Shown in pieces: positions 6,701-13,203 of a stretch of 14,347 nt of DNA. The notes below the pieces were generated by a model that worked only from the letters and a program-made list of their open reading frames with translations, did not search any database and had not been told where the DNA came from. Origin of the DNA: JAGQRJ01 sp041402045 (GTDB lineage Bacteria > Planctomycetota > J058). Both the position numbers and the translations under genes were made by a program. Each line of letters begins with the position of its first letter. The stretch's first letter is position 1. Location of the stretch: NCBI GenBank assembly GCA_041402045.1, contig JAWKSZ010000107.1, forward strand, positions 1 to 14,347, read 5' to 3'.

Positions 6701-7136
6701 TCGGGCACACCGGTTCCGGGACACGTAACGCGGCGTATTCCTGTGCATAGCGCAGCGGCTGGGGTACACGGGGACGCGGCGATCCAAGGCGGGAAGATGC
6801 CTTTGACCGCAAAGGACGCAGAGGGCGCAAAGGGACGCAAAGGCTGGCGACTCCGAACGCTGCGAGGAAGCCGCGGACCCTGCTCGTGAGGAAGTTCGAG
6901 GGTAGCTCCGCGCGAGCCGGACCTGGCGGAGCTGGTCCGCGGGGGGAACTCCTGTCCCAGTCAACCTTTGCGTCCCTTTGCGTCCTTTGCGTCCTTTGCG
7001 GTTCAAGAGCATCTACCCGGCCTCGACCCGCTAGGTCCCTGGACAGCCGAGCTGCCGTACGACTGGGTCGACCCTCTCCGCAGGCGTCCGCGAAGGGCGT
7101 TACGGCCAGACCGCTCCGCGTGCGTTCCCGAACGAC
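6502..7136. other. Non-coding repeat zone between two operons
   Basis: No believable gene in this 635 bp. ORFs here are frame-shifted readings of repeats (Phe-Ala-Asn and Arg-Lys-Gly tracts) without ribosome-binding sites. It holds the 43-bp array, a unique stretch at 6714-6795 in which I see nothing, the nested palindrome at 6802-7006, a short unique stretch, and decayed array copies at 7057-7140. It ends at the stop codon of the convergent RING-finger gene. No intrinsic terminator with a T-run was seen for either flanking gene. Confidence 0.7.
6802..7006. repeat. Nested palindromic element with inverted 9-bp arrays (copy 1)
   Basis: The left arm (6802-6843) is a run of CGCAAAGGA-like 9-mers; the right arm (6965-7006) is its inverted copy, matching at 38 of 42 positions. 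Inside are two further perfect inverted pairs, placed in nested order: 6871-6879 with 6934-6942 (CCGCGGACC/GGTCCGCGG) and 6904-6911 with 6926-6933 (AGCTCCGC/GCGGAGCT). Outside, GATGC (6796-6800) and GCATC (7009-7013) extend the symmetry. The whole would fold as one long interrupted hairpin. No transposase gene is present. Confidence 0.85.
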
Positions 7137-7140
7137 TTAC
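7057..7140 (+). repeat. Decayed copies of the 43-bp repeat
   Basis: Starts with GTACGACTGGGTCGACCC, identical to units 1-2 of the main array. It continues with a diverged unit from 7078 (CCGCAGGCGTCCGCGAAGGG) and another from 7116 (CCGCGTGCGTTCCCGAACG). The spacing between these two is 38 rather than 43 bp because of a small deletion. The last bases reach the stop codon of the RING-finger gene (TAA, 7137-7139). Confidence 0.75.
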
Positions 7141-8114
7141 GCGCGCTCGCGGGGGTGGACCTTGAGCGGGGGCGCTGGGCGCTCGCGCTCGCGGCGGCTC
7201 GAGCGGGGCTCGACGCGGGGGCACTCGGCCTCGAGGGAGGCCTCGTGCTCCTTGTGTTGCTCTTCGGTGCGGCGGAGCGCCATGGGCACCACGAAGGGCA
7301 GGAGCAGGTTCAGCCCGGGGCAGGCGCCGAGGAGGGTCAGCGCCAGGTGCTGGCGGCCGGTGAGCGCCCAGGCGGCCTCGCTGGCCGCGCGCAGGCGCTC
7401 GACGGTCGCGGTCGGCGCGCCGCGGGTCACGAGCCGCGCCTGCTGCTGACCGCGCTCGTGGCGCACCCAGGCCCCGCGCAGGGCGTGGAGGTGCGCGGTC
7501 AGGAGCAGAGGGAAGGCGCAGAACACCCCGAAGGCGGTCAGGTTCCAGGCGTCCTCGTCGATCAGCCCCAGGACCCAGCAGTTGACGGTCACGAGCAGGA
7601 GCAGCACAGGCAGGAGCGCGGTCACCCACAGCAGCGCCTTGCGGGCGGTGTCGGCGGGGGTCACGCCGAAGGCGCGGGCGTGGACCTTGTAGAGCTTGAC
7701 CTTCAGGTCCGGGCGCTCGACCTCGGCGAAGGGCGGCTCCTGGGCCTGGTTCGCCTGCTTGTGCTCGAGGAACGTGCGCTCGGCGCGGAAGGCGGACGCG
7801 AGCCCCAGGGTCAGCGCGTCCACGACCCAGCCCGCGCTGGGGCTCGGGTCGCCGCCGAAGGCGGCGTAGGCCTCGAGCTGGCGCTCGGCCAGGGGCCGCG
7901 GCGGGCCCGCGTCGAGGGCCGCCGAGCGCGCCAGGGAGCTCTCGTGCCCGCAGCTCGCGCAGCCCTCGCCCTCGGACCAGCACCCGGGGTGGTGCCGCGA
8001 GAGGCAGCGTCCGCAGGCGAGCCAGCCCTCGGCCTCGATCTCGATCCCGTCGTGGCAATACGGACAGCGGTTGAGGCCCTGTGCGCTCACCGTCGGCGGG
8101 TCGTGGTCGTGCAT
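7137..8114 (-). CDS. Prokaryotic RING-finger membrane protein
   Basis: 325 residues. The N-terminal cytoplasmic zinc module uses Cys17, Cys20, Cys34, Cys37, His41/His42, Cys45, Cys52 and Cys55 (CPYCHDG, CGRCLSRHHPGCW, CASCG), a cross-brace pattern that I associate with Pfam's prokaryotic RING finger family 1. A linker follows. Hydrophobic spans lie at about 160-185 (ALLWVTALLPVLLLLVTVNC), 193-211 and 257-280, so it is an inner-membrane protein. The C-terminal tail of about 40 residues is Arg/Glu/Pro-rich. Bacterial RING proteins have sometimes been proposed as E3-like or scaffold factors; no E1/E2 or ubiquitin-like gene is visible here, so that role is not supported. ATG 8114 has no Shine-Dalgarno but a promoter-like CTGACG-17-TAGGCT ends 7 nt upstream. 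The 3' end touches the repeat zone. It is 111 bp downstream of the CoA transferase gene. Confidence 0.85.
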   Translation of the reverse strand: MHDHDPPTVSAQGLNRCPYCHDGIEIEAEGWLACGRCLSRHHPGCWSEGEGCASCGHESSLARSAALDAGPPRPLAERQLEAYAAFGGDPSPSAGWVVDALTLGLASAFRAERTFLEHKQANQAQEPPFAEVERPDLKVKLYKVHARAFGVTPADTARKALLWVTALLPVLLLLVTVNCWVLGLIDEDAWNLTAFGVFCAFPLLLTAHLHALRGAWVRHERGQQQARLVTRGAPTATVERLRAASEAAWALTGRQHLALTLLGACPGLNLLLPFVVPMALRRTEEQHKEHEASLEAECPRVEPRSSRRERERPAPPLKVHPRERA

Positions 8115-8121
8115 GGCGCTC

Positions 8122-8150
8122 AGCCTAGCCTCGCCCTGTCGGTCCGTCAG
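8122..8150 (-). promoter_or_regulatory. Sigma-70-like promoter of the RING-finger gene
   Basis: On the minus strand CTGACG (8145-8150) and TAGGCT (8122-8127) are separated by exactly 17 bp. They match 4 of 6 bases each to TTGACA and TATAAT. TAGGCT ends 7 nt before the ATG, so the transcript would start at or next to the start codon; no ribosome-binding sequence is present. This makes a leaderless mRNA plausible. Confidence 0.45.
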
Positions 8151-8225
8151 GCCGGTCGATCCTGGGCGAAGCTTCCTCCCGGGCGAGCGCAGGGCAGCGG
8201 GCTCGTGGGGATCGTGAACTCCGGC

Positions 8226-9335
8226 TCAGAAGACCGCGCCCTCGGCCTCGAGGGCTGCGATCGCGGCGCCGTCGAAGCCCAGGAGCTCGGCGAGCACGCT
8301 CCGGGTGTCGCAGCCCGCCTCCCCCGGCGCCTTGACGCCCTCGGGGTCGCAGGGTGGGTCGAAGCGGAACGGCGGGCGCGGGGGCAGCAACCCGCGGGCG
8401 ACGACCTGGGGGTCACGCTCGAGCTCGTCGTAGGTCCGCACCGGGCTGAAACAGCAGCCGGCCGGCTCGAGCAGCGCGCACCAGGCGGCGAGGGGGCGCT
8501 CGGCGAGGAGCGCGGCCACGTCCTCGATCAGGCTCGCGTCGAACTGGCGCCCGACCCAGGCCTCGCGCTCGACGGCGGCGCAGAAGCGCTGCCAGAACGT
8601 GGGCTCGAGGGCGGCCAGGGCGCAGGCGCGGCCGTCCTGGGTGGCGTAGGTGCGGTAGCAAGGCACGGCCCCGGTCAGGAGCCCGCTCCCCGGCGTCCAG
8701 CGCTCGCCGGCCAGGTGCGCGCCGAGGCCCATGGTCTGGAGCGAGACCAGCGCCTCGAGCATGCTCGTGTCGACCACGCGCCCGCGCCCGGTGGTCTGAC
8801 GCTCGTGGAGCGCGAGCAGGATCCCGATCGTGGCCCCGAGGGCCGCGCTCATGTCGCCCAGCTGGATCCCGGGGACGACGGGGACCCCCGACGGATCGAC
8901 GGACTGGCTGAGGGCGCCGGCGTAGGCCTGGTAGTTGAGGTCGTGGCCGGGAAAGTCGCGGTAGGGGCCGTCGCTCCCGTAGCCGCTCAGCGAGCAGCGG
9001 ATCAGGCGCGGGTGCTCGGCGGGGTTCACCCCCAGGCGCTCGATCACCCCCGGGCGGAAGCCCTCGACGAGCACGTCGGCCTCGGTCAGCAGCGCGTTCA
9101 GGGTCGCGACCCCGTCGGGGTGCTTGAGGTTCAGCCCCAGGCTCTGCTTCCCGCGGTTGAGCAGCCCGAAGACCTGCGAGACCCCGTCCTCGTCGTAGGG
9201 CGGGAAGCGCCGGGCCGGGTCGCCGCCGGGGGCCTCGACCTTGACCACCCGCGCCCCGTGGTGCGCCAAGAGCCAAGTGGTGTAGGGCCCCGGGAGGTGC
9301 CGGGTGAGGTCGATCACGAGCAGGTCGGCGAGCAT
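8226..9335 (-). CDS. Family III CoA transferase / alpha-methylacyl-CoA racemase-like (CaiB/BaiF)
   Basis: A 369-residue cytoplasmic enzyme of the CaiB/BaiF family, which covers CoA transferases and 2-methylacyl-CoA racemases. The start LADLLVIDLTRHLPGPYTTW is the family N-terminus. Then come VVKVEAPGGDPAR (CoA-binding region), LNRGKQSLGLNLKHPDG, ADVLVEGFRPGVIERLG, GHDLNY with His131, LGDMSAALGA with Asp161, and the mid-domain GRGRVVDTSMLEAL. His131 and Asp161 stand 30 residues apart, as the racemase catalytic pair His126/Asp156 does in the mycobacterial enzyme, so the racemase branch is more likely than a pure CoA transferase. The frame extends upstream to 9407, but ATG 9335 is chosen: it has GGAGG at 9340-9344 and fits the family start. 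Its divergent neighbour is the large kinase. Substrate unknown; no pathway genes are adjacent. Confidence 0.92.
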   Translation of the reverse strand: MLADLLVIDLTRHLPGPYTTWLLAHHGARVVKVEAPGGDPARRFPPYDEDGVSQVFGLLNRGKQSLGLNLKHPDGVATLNALLTEADVLVEGFRPGVIERLGVNPAEHPRLIRCSLSGYGSDGPYRDFPGHDLNYQAYAGALSQSVDPSGVPVVPGIQLGDMSAALGATIGILLALHERQTTGRGRVVDTSMLEALVSLQTMGLGAHLAGERWTPGSGLLTGAVPCYRTYATQDGRACALAALEPTFWQRFCAAVEREAWVGRQFDASLIEDVAALLAERPLAAWCALLEPAGCCFSPVRTYDELERDPQVVARGLLPPRPPFRFDPPCDPEGVKAPGEAGCDTRSVLAELLGFDGAAIAALEAEGAVF

Positions 9336-9346
9336 GAGGCCTCCGC

Positions 9347-9371
9347 GGGCAGCCGCCCTCCCGGGCTGCCC
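9347..9371 (-). promoter_or_regulatory. 5'-leader hairpin of the CoA-transferase gene
   Basis: Perfect 7-bp inverted repeat GGGCAGC (9347-9353) and GCTGCCC (9365-9371) with an 11-nt loop. It lies between the predicted transcript start (near 9372) and the GGAGG ribosome-binding site. It could act as a 5'-end stabiliser or as an operator for a dimeric regulator. In such GC-rich DNA, chance pairing is possible. Confidence 0.35.
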
Positions 9372-9378
9372 CCCGAGG

Positions 9379-9407
9379 ACCCTACGGCGAGAGGGGGCGC
9401 GGAGCAA
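9379..9407 (-). promoter_or_regulatory. Sigma-70-like promoter of the CoA-transferase gene
   Basis: Minus strand: TTGCTC (9402-9407), 17-bp spacer, TAGGGT (9379-9384). Both boxes keep the key bases TTG and TA...T. Start near 9372 would give a leader of about 36 nt with a hairpin and the GGAGG site, consistent with the chosen ATG and against the longer upstream frame, whose start would overlap the promoter. Confidence 0.45.
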
Positions 9408-9448
9408 TCCGCCGGGTCATGCGCTGGCTCGCCCCCCGCTCGGTGACG

Positions 9449-9454
9449 TAGAGT
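9449..9454 (+). promoter_or_regulatory. -10-like box (TAGAGT) of the kinase gene
   Basis: TAGAGT lies 22 nt before the TTG start. A start near 9461 would give a short leader with GGGGAGG at 9467-9473. The -35 (around 9425-9430) is poor. Low confidence. Confidence 0.28.
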
Positions 9455-9476
9455 AGGGCGCAGTCGGGGAGGGCGC

Positions 9477-12400
9477 TTGGCGACGGACGAGGAGCTGCGC
9501 GAAGTCGTGCTCGGCAATCGCCTCGCCAGCAAGGCGCAGGTGGCCGAGGCCGCAGCCTGGAAGGCGGAGCACCACCCGGACAAGGACCTGGCCGAGGCGC
9601 TGTTCATGCGCGGCGAGATCGACCGCGCCCAGGTGACCCTCGTGCGCCGCGTGGCCAAGATGCAGCGCAAGGGCTCGCGGCCGTCGGAGCGCGCCCCCCG
9701 CGCCGAGACCGCGACCCCGGTCGAGGAGCAGGAGACCAAGGAGCTGCCCAGCAAGCGCCCCGAGCCCGAGCTCCCGGCGCCGACCAAGGCCAAGACCCCG
9801 CCCCAGGGCAAGCCCGCCGCCAAGAAGAAGCCCAAGCCCGCCGCCAAGACCCCCGCCGCGGGCGCGCAGAGCTCGAAGGCCCTGGCCGCGGTCAGCGCCA
9901 GCCGCAAGCTGCGCCGCGCCGACCCCGAACGGATCGGGCGCTACACGCTGATCGAGCGGATCGCCAAGGGCGGCATGGGCGTGGTCTACAAGGCGCGCCA
10001 CGAGGAGCTCGACCGCGTGTTCGCGCTCAAGGTCCTGAGCGAGCGCATGGCCAACAGCCAGGAGGCGCTGACCCGCTTCCAGCGCGAGGCCAAGATCGCC
10101 GCGCGGCTGGACCACCCGAACGTCGTCCGCGTGCACGACGCCGGCGCCGACGGGGAGTACGCCTACCTGGTCATGGACCACGTCGACGGTCCGGACCTCG
10201 ACACCGTGATCGAGCAAGAGGGCGTGGGCGTGCGCAAAGCGGCGCAGATCGCGGCCGCGATCGCCGACGCCCTGGACCACGCCCACGGCCAGGGGATCGT
10301 GCACCGCGACGTGAAGCCCGACAACGTGCTCCTCGACCGGCGCACCGGGCAGCCCAAGATCACCGACTTCGGGATCGTGAAGGACCTGACCGAGGACGCC
10401 GACGACCTCAAGCTCACCCGGACCGGGTTCACCCTGGGCTCGCCCTGCTACATGTCGCCGGAGCAGGCGCGGGGTCAGCACGACCGGGTGGGCGTGCGCT
10501 CGGACGTGTACTCGCTGTGCGCGACGCTCTACGAGATGCTCACCGGGCAGCCGCCCTTCGACGGGGACGCGATCCACCAGATCATGGTGAAGGTGATCGA
10601 GGAGCACCCCGCCGAGGTGCGCACCTTGAACCCTTCGATCCCGGTCGACCTGGCGGCGATCGCGATGAAGGGCCTGGAGAAGGACCCCGGCCGACGCTAC
10701 GCCAGCGCCAAGGAGCTGGCCCAGGACCTGCGCCGCTTCCTCAAGGGTGACCCGGTGCTGGCCAAGCCCCCGGGCTTCGGGACCAAGCTCGCCCGCGCCG
10801 CGCGCCGCAACCGGACCCTGATCTTCCTGACCGTGGTCCTGGGCGCGGGGCTCCTGGGCACCGGGCTCTGGGGCTGGCAGCAGGAGCGCACCCGCCGCGA
10901 GCAGGAGCGCGTGGCGCGCCAGGAGCAGATCGACCAGGCCCTGAGCCTGGTGCGCGCGGCCCGCAAGCAGGAGGACGCGAGCGAGAAGCGCCGGGGCTAC
11001 CTGGACGCGCTGCTCAAGCTGGAGCAGGTGCTCCTGGCCCGGCCCGACCACGCCGAGGCCCTCGAGGCCAAGCAGGGGGTGATCCTCGAGCTGGGCGACC
11101 ACCTGATCGAGGCCGGCGAGGCGACCTTCGCCGAGTTCGTGTTCGGCCTGGGGCAGAGCGTGGTCGATCCCGCGGTGATCGCCTCGCGCCTGGCCGCGGC
11201 ACGGCTGGGGCACTGGGCCGAGGAGGCGCAGGAGCGCGAGCGGGCGGGCGACCTGCGCGAGGCCCGGCGCCTGTATCAGAGCGGGCTCGAGGAGCTGACC
11301 CGCGCCGGGTTCGGGGCCGACTACCTGCGCGACAAGGTCGCGAGCCTGGACGTGGCCCTCGAGCGCGAGCGGCTGGAGCGCAGCCTGGCCGAGCTCGAGC
11401 GCCTGGCCGAGGCCGCGGCGGCCAAGGGCGACCACCTCGCGGCCATGGGGGTCTACGACCGCGCCTGCCAGCTCGACCCGCAGAACGAGGACCTCCCGGT
11501 CAAGCGCGCGAACCAGGAGCGGCTGGTGCTCGCCGAGCTCGACGAGCTGGCCAAGGAGGCGGCGACCGCGCGCGGCGCGGCGCTGACGTCCCTCGGCTCC
11601 GGCCCCGACCCCGAGCGCGAGGACCGCGTCGCGGCGCTGTTGACCGGCGCCGACGCGACCCTCGCACGGGGCGAGGAGCTGCGCAGCTCCGGCGCCTACG
11701 GCGAGGCGCGGGTCGCCTACCGCGAGGCCAAGCTCGGCTTCGCCGAGGCCGCGTCCCGCTCCACCGCGATCCGGGCGCGCACCCAGTGCGAGCAGGCCGA
11801 GCGCCGAGCCGAGGAGCAGCGCGCGCGGAGCTTCGCCCCCAGCGAGTTCGGCCGCGCGCGCGAGCTCGCGCTGCGCGGGCGCAGGGCGCTGGAGGCCGGC
11901 GACTACGAGGACGCGGCCCAGCAGTTCGAGTCGGCGGCGAGCCTGTTCCGCAGCGCCGCGCGCACCGGCGAGGGCAAGGGCGACGTCTCCACCGCCCGCG
12001 CCGCGGCCCAGGAGGTCCGCGCCGCGCTGCACCAGGCGATCGGCCCCCAGCCCGAGCTCCTGCGCTACCAGAGCGCCGAGCAGAACTACCGCCAGGCGGA
12101 GCTGCACTTCTCCCGGGCCGAGTATTCCCTGGCGAAGACGCTCTACGAGACCGCGCAGGAGGAGTTCGAGGTCTTGCTCGCGGCCAAGGACGCCCTGCTC
12201 GAGGCGCTGGGGCTCCGGACCCAGGTGCGCCAGGTGCGCGCCGAGGCGACCCAGTACGAGGCCGCGCGCTTCTCGGCGGAGGAGTTCGAGTCCGGCGTCC
12301 AGGCCCAGTCGAGCGGCGAGGGCGCCCTCGAGCGCGGCGTGTTCGCCGACGCGTTGACCGACCTGGGCAAGGCGCTCTACCGCTTCCAGCTCGCGCTGCG

Positions 12401-12629
12401 CGCCTCCCAGCCGCGGCACGAGAGCATGCTCGAGGCCCAGGAGGCCCGCGCGATCGCCGAGGGCCTACGCGACCGCGTGCGCGAGGCGCGCCTGACCTGG
12501 AAGCCCGACTACAAGGAGGGCGAGCGCCAGTTCCGCGACGGCGAGGGCCTGGTCGACGAGGGCAACTTCAAGTCCGCCAAGCGCAAGTTCGAGCGCGCGG
12601 CGGCCTACTTCCGCAAGATCGAGTTCTGA
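9477..12629 (+). CDS. Transmembrane Ser/Thr protein kinase with a long helical-repeat C-terminus
   Basis: 1050 residues. Residues 1-65 form a small helical domain not recognised, and 66-145 are a Lys/Pro/Ala-rich linker. Residues 155-420 are a PknB-type Hanks kinase: Gly loop AKGGMGVVYKA (from 163), VAIK-type Lys185, HRDVKPDN (276-283, catalytic Asp278), DFG (297-299), activation loop with TRTGFTLGSPCYMSPEQ, and SDVYSLCATLYEMLTG. All catalytic residues are present. One membrane span lies at about 447-467. The remaining 580 residues are Ala/Glu/Arg/Leu helices predicted outside the cytoplasm, with a recurring pattern (A..A..AL..G.Y..A...F..A...F) near 730, 795, 867, 937 and 1015, TPR-like and probably a ligand or partner-binding rod. 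Start TTG 9477 is supported by GGGGAGG. Role: signal transduction; targets unknown. Such kinases are abundant in Planctomycetota and Myxococcota. Confidence 0.92.
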   Translation: MATDEELREVVLGNRLASKAQVAEAAAWKAEHHPDKDLAEALFMRGEIDRAQVTLVRRVAKMQRKGSRPSERAPRAETATPVEEQETKELPSKRPEPELPAPTKAKTPPQGKPAAKKKPKPAAKTPAAGAQSSKALAAVSASRKLRRADPERIGRYTLIERIAKGGMGVVYKARHEELDRVFALKVLSERMANSQEALTRFQREAKIAARLDHPNVVRVHDAGADGEYAYLVMDHVDGPDLDTVIEQEGVGVRKAAQIAAAIADALDHAHGQGIVHRDVKPDNVLLDRRTGQPKITDFGIVKDLTEDADDLKLTRTGFTLGSPCYMSPEQARGQHDRVGVRSDVYSLCATLYEMLTGQPPFDGDAIHQIMVKVIEEHPAEVRTLNPSIPVDLAAIAMKGLEKDPGRRYASAKELAQDLRRFLKGDPVLAKPPGFGTKLARAARRNRTLIFLTVVLGAGLLGTGLWGWQQERTRREQERVARQEQIDQALSLVRAARKQEDASEKRRGYLDALLKLEQVLLARPDHAEALEAKQGVILELGDHLIEAGEATFAEFVFGLGQSVVDPAVIASRLAAARLGHWAEEAQERERAGDLREARRLYQSGLEELTRAGFGADYLRDKVASLDVALERERLERSLAELERLAEAAAAKGDHLAAMGVYDRACQLDPQNEDLPVKRANQERLVLAELDELAKEAATARGAALTSLGSGPDPEREDRVAALLTGADATLARGEELRSSGAYGEARVAYREAKLGFAEAASRSTAIRARTQCEQAERRAEEQRARSFAPSEFGRARELALRGRRALEAGDYEDAAQQFESAASLFRSAARTGEGKGDVSTARAAAQEVRAALHQAIGPQPELLRYQSAEQNYRQAELHFSRAEYSLAKTLYETAQEEFEVLLAAKDALLEALGLRTQVRQVRAEATQYEAARFSAEEFESGVQAQSSGEGALERGVFADALTDLGKALYRFQLALRASQPRHESMLEAQEARAIAEGLRDRVREARLTWKPDYKEGERQFRDGEGLVDEGNFKSAKRKFERAAAYFRKIEF

Positions 12630-12689
12630 GGCGAGGGCGTGGCCGCTCCGGCGCAGCCCTCTGGCTACGCGCGCGTGCGGACGAGAGAG

Positions 12690-12894
12690 TTCAACCGCCA
12701 AGGCCGCCAAGGCCGCCAAGGCTCCGCCGGGGACCTGCCGCGTCGACCAAAGAGAGTGGGTGGCTCCGCTCCTGCGCACCGGGCCTCAGCGGTGCCTAGT
12801 CCATGTGCGCCTCGACCCAGCGGAGCTACCTATCCTCTCCGTAGCGGAGGCGCATGGCGGAGCCTTGGCGCCCTTGGCGGCCTTGGCGGTTGAA
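12690..12894. repeat. Nested palindromic element with inverted 9-bp arrays (copy 2)
   Basis: Left arm 12690-12728 (three CGCCAAGGC-type 9-mers after TTCAA) and right arm 12856-12894 are inverted copies matching at 38 of 39 positions. Nested inside are 12759-12770 with 12819-12830 (11 of 12) and GCACCG/CGGTGC at 12776-12781 with 12790-12795. The distance from the CCGC that opens the left array to the GCGG that closes the right one is 195 bp, the same as in copy 1 (6807-7001), although the interiors do not look alike. No transposase gene. Confidence 0.87.
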
Positions 12895-12922
12895 CCGTCG
12901 ATCGGCGCGAGATCGAGTCAGC

Positions 12923-12962
12923 GAAGCTCCCACCGAGCGCGACCGCGCCTGCGCGGAGCTTC
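12923..12962. repeat. Inverted repeat, 8-bp stem
   Basis: GAAGCTCC (12923-12930) and GGAGCTTC (12955-12962) form a perfect 8-bp stem around a GC-rich 24-nt loop. It has no T-tract, so it is not a standard terminator. Function not known. Confidence 0.45.
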
Positions 12963-13109
12963 CGTGTTGGGTGGGGATCCCACGGTGGCGCCCCCGACCT
13001 CGGTCCTTGCGAGGGTCAGCTCGGGCAGGGGCAGGGTCCCTCACGCGCGTGACAGACCCCCCACTGCCCCCGGTAGCAGAGGGTGGAGGTGCCGCGGGCG
13101 CCGGGCGGT

Positions 13110-13138
13110 GAGCTCGGCGTCCAACGCTTGCCGAGCTC
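13110..13138. repeat. Inverted repeat, 9-bp stem upstream of the tRNA
   Basis: GAGCTCGGC (13110-13118) and GCCGAGCTC (13130-13138) pair perfectly over an 11-nt loop; another GAGCTCGGC follows at once (13142 on). It could stop transcription from upstream or serve as a binding site. No T-run follows. Confidence 0.5.
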
Positions 13139-13203
13139 GGAGCTCGGCGGGCGCGGTCGGCGTTTCGCCCTCCGTGTTCCCTCGCGTTCCGCTCACTTCC
13201 CCA

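Larger units (their letters stand above)
12630..13203. other. Non-coding stretch between kinase and tRNA
   Basis: 574 bp with no believable gene: candidate ORFs on both strands read through the inverted arrays and lack ribosome-binding sites. It contains the nested palindrome at 12690-12894 and two more hairpins (12923-12962 and 13110-13138). No T-rich intrinsic terminator was found after the kinase stop, and no clear -10/-35 pair in front of the tRNA. Confidence 0.65.

Noticed and set aside
6430..6750. A full 106-residue protein starting at the TTG
   Set aside because: After about 23 codons it consists of a tandem repeat whose unit length is not a multiple of three, so the peptide is a frame-shifted reading of non-coding DNA. 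Only the first part is kept as a gene remnant.
6802..7006. Insertion sequence with transposase
   Set aside because: The 205 bp between the arms has no coding capacity; at most it is a non-autonomous element, and no clear target duplication is visible.
5891..7012. Minus-strand frame of 373 codons through the ATPase and the repeat zone
   Set aside because: It reads antisense to the ATPase and through both repeat types, and has no ribosome-binding site.
7137..8114. A ubiquitin-like conjugation cassette
   Set aside because: Only the RING-like protein is present; neighbouring genes are a CoA transferase and a repeat zone, with no E1, E2, ubiquitin-like or JAB protein.
8226..9407. Upstream start for the CoA transferase at 9407
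   Set aside because: The extra 24 residues are Arg/Gly-rich, lie over the promoter and leader hairpin, and precede the family's normal start; ATG 9335 has GGAGG.
9417..12419. Minus-strand open frame of 1000 codons opposite the kinase gene
   Set aside because: It mirrors the kinase reading frame. Its Leu/Gly/Ala/Arg/Val-rich composition is that of an antisense frame in high-GC DNA, and the kinase on the other strand has full catalytic motifs and a ribosome-binding site.
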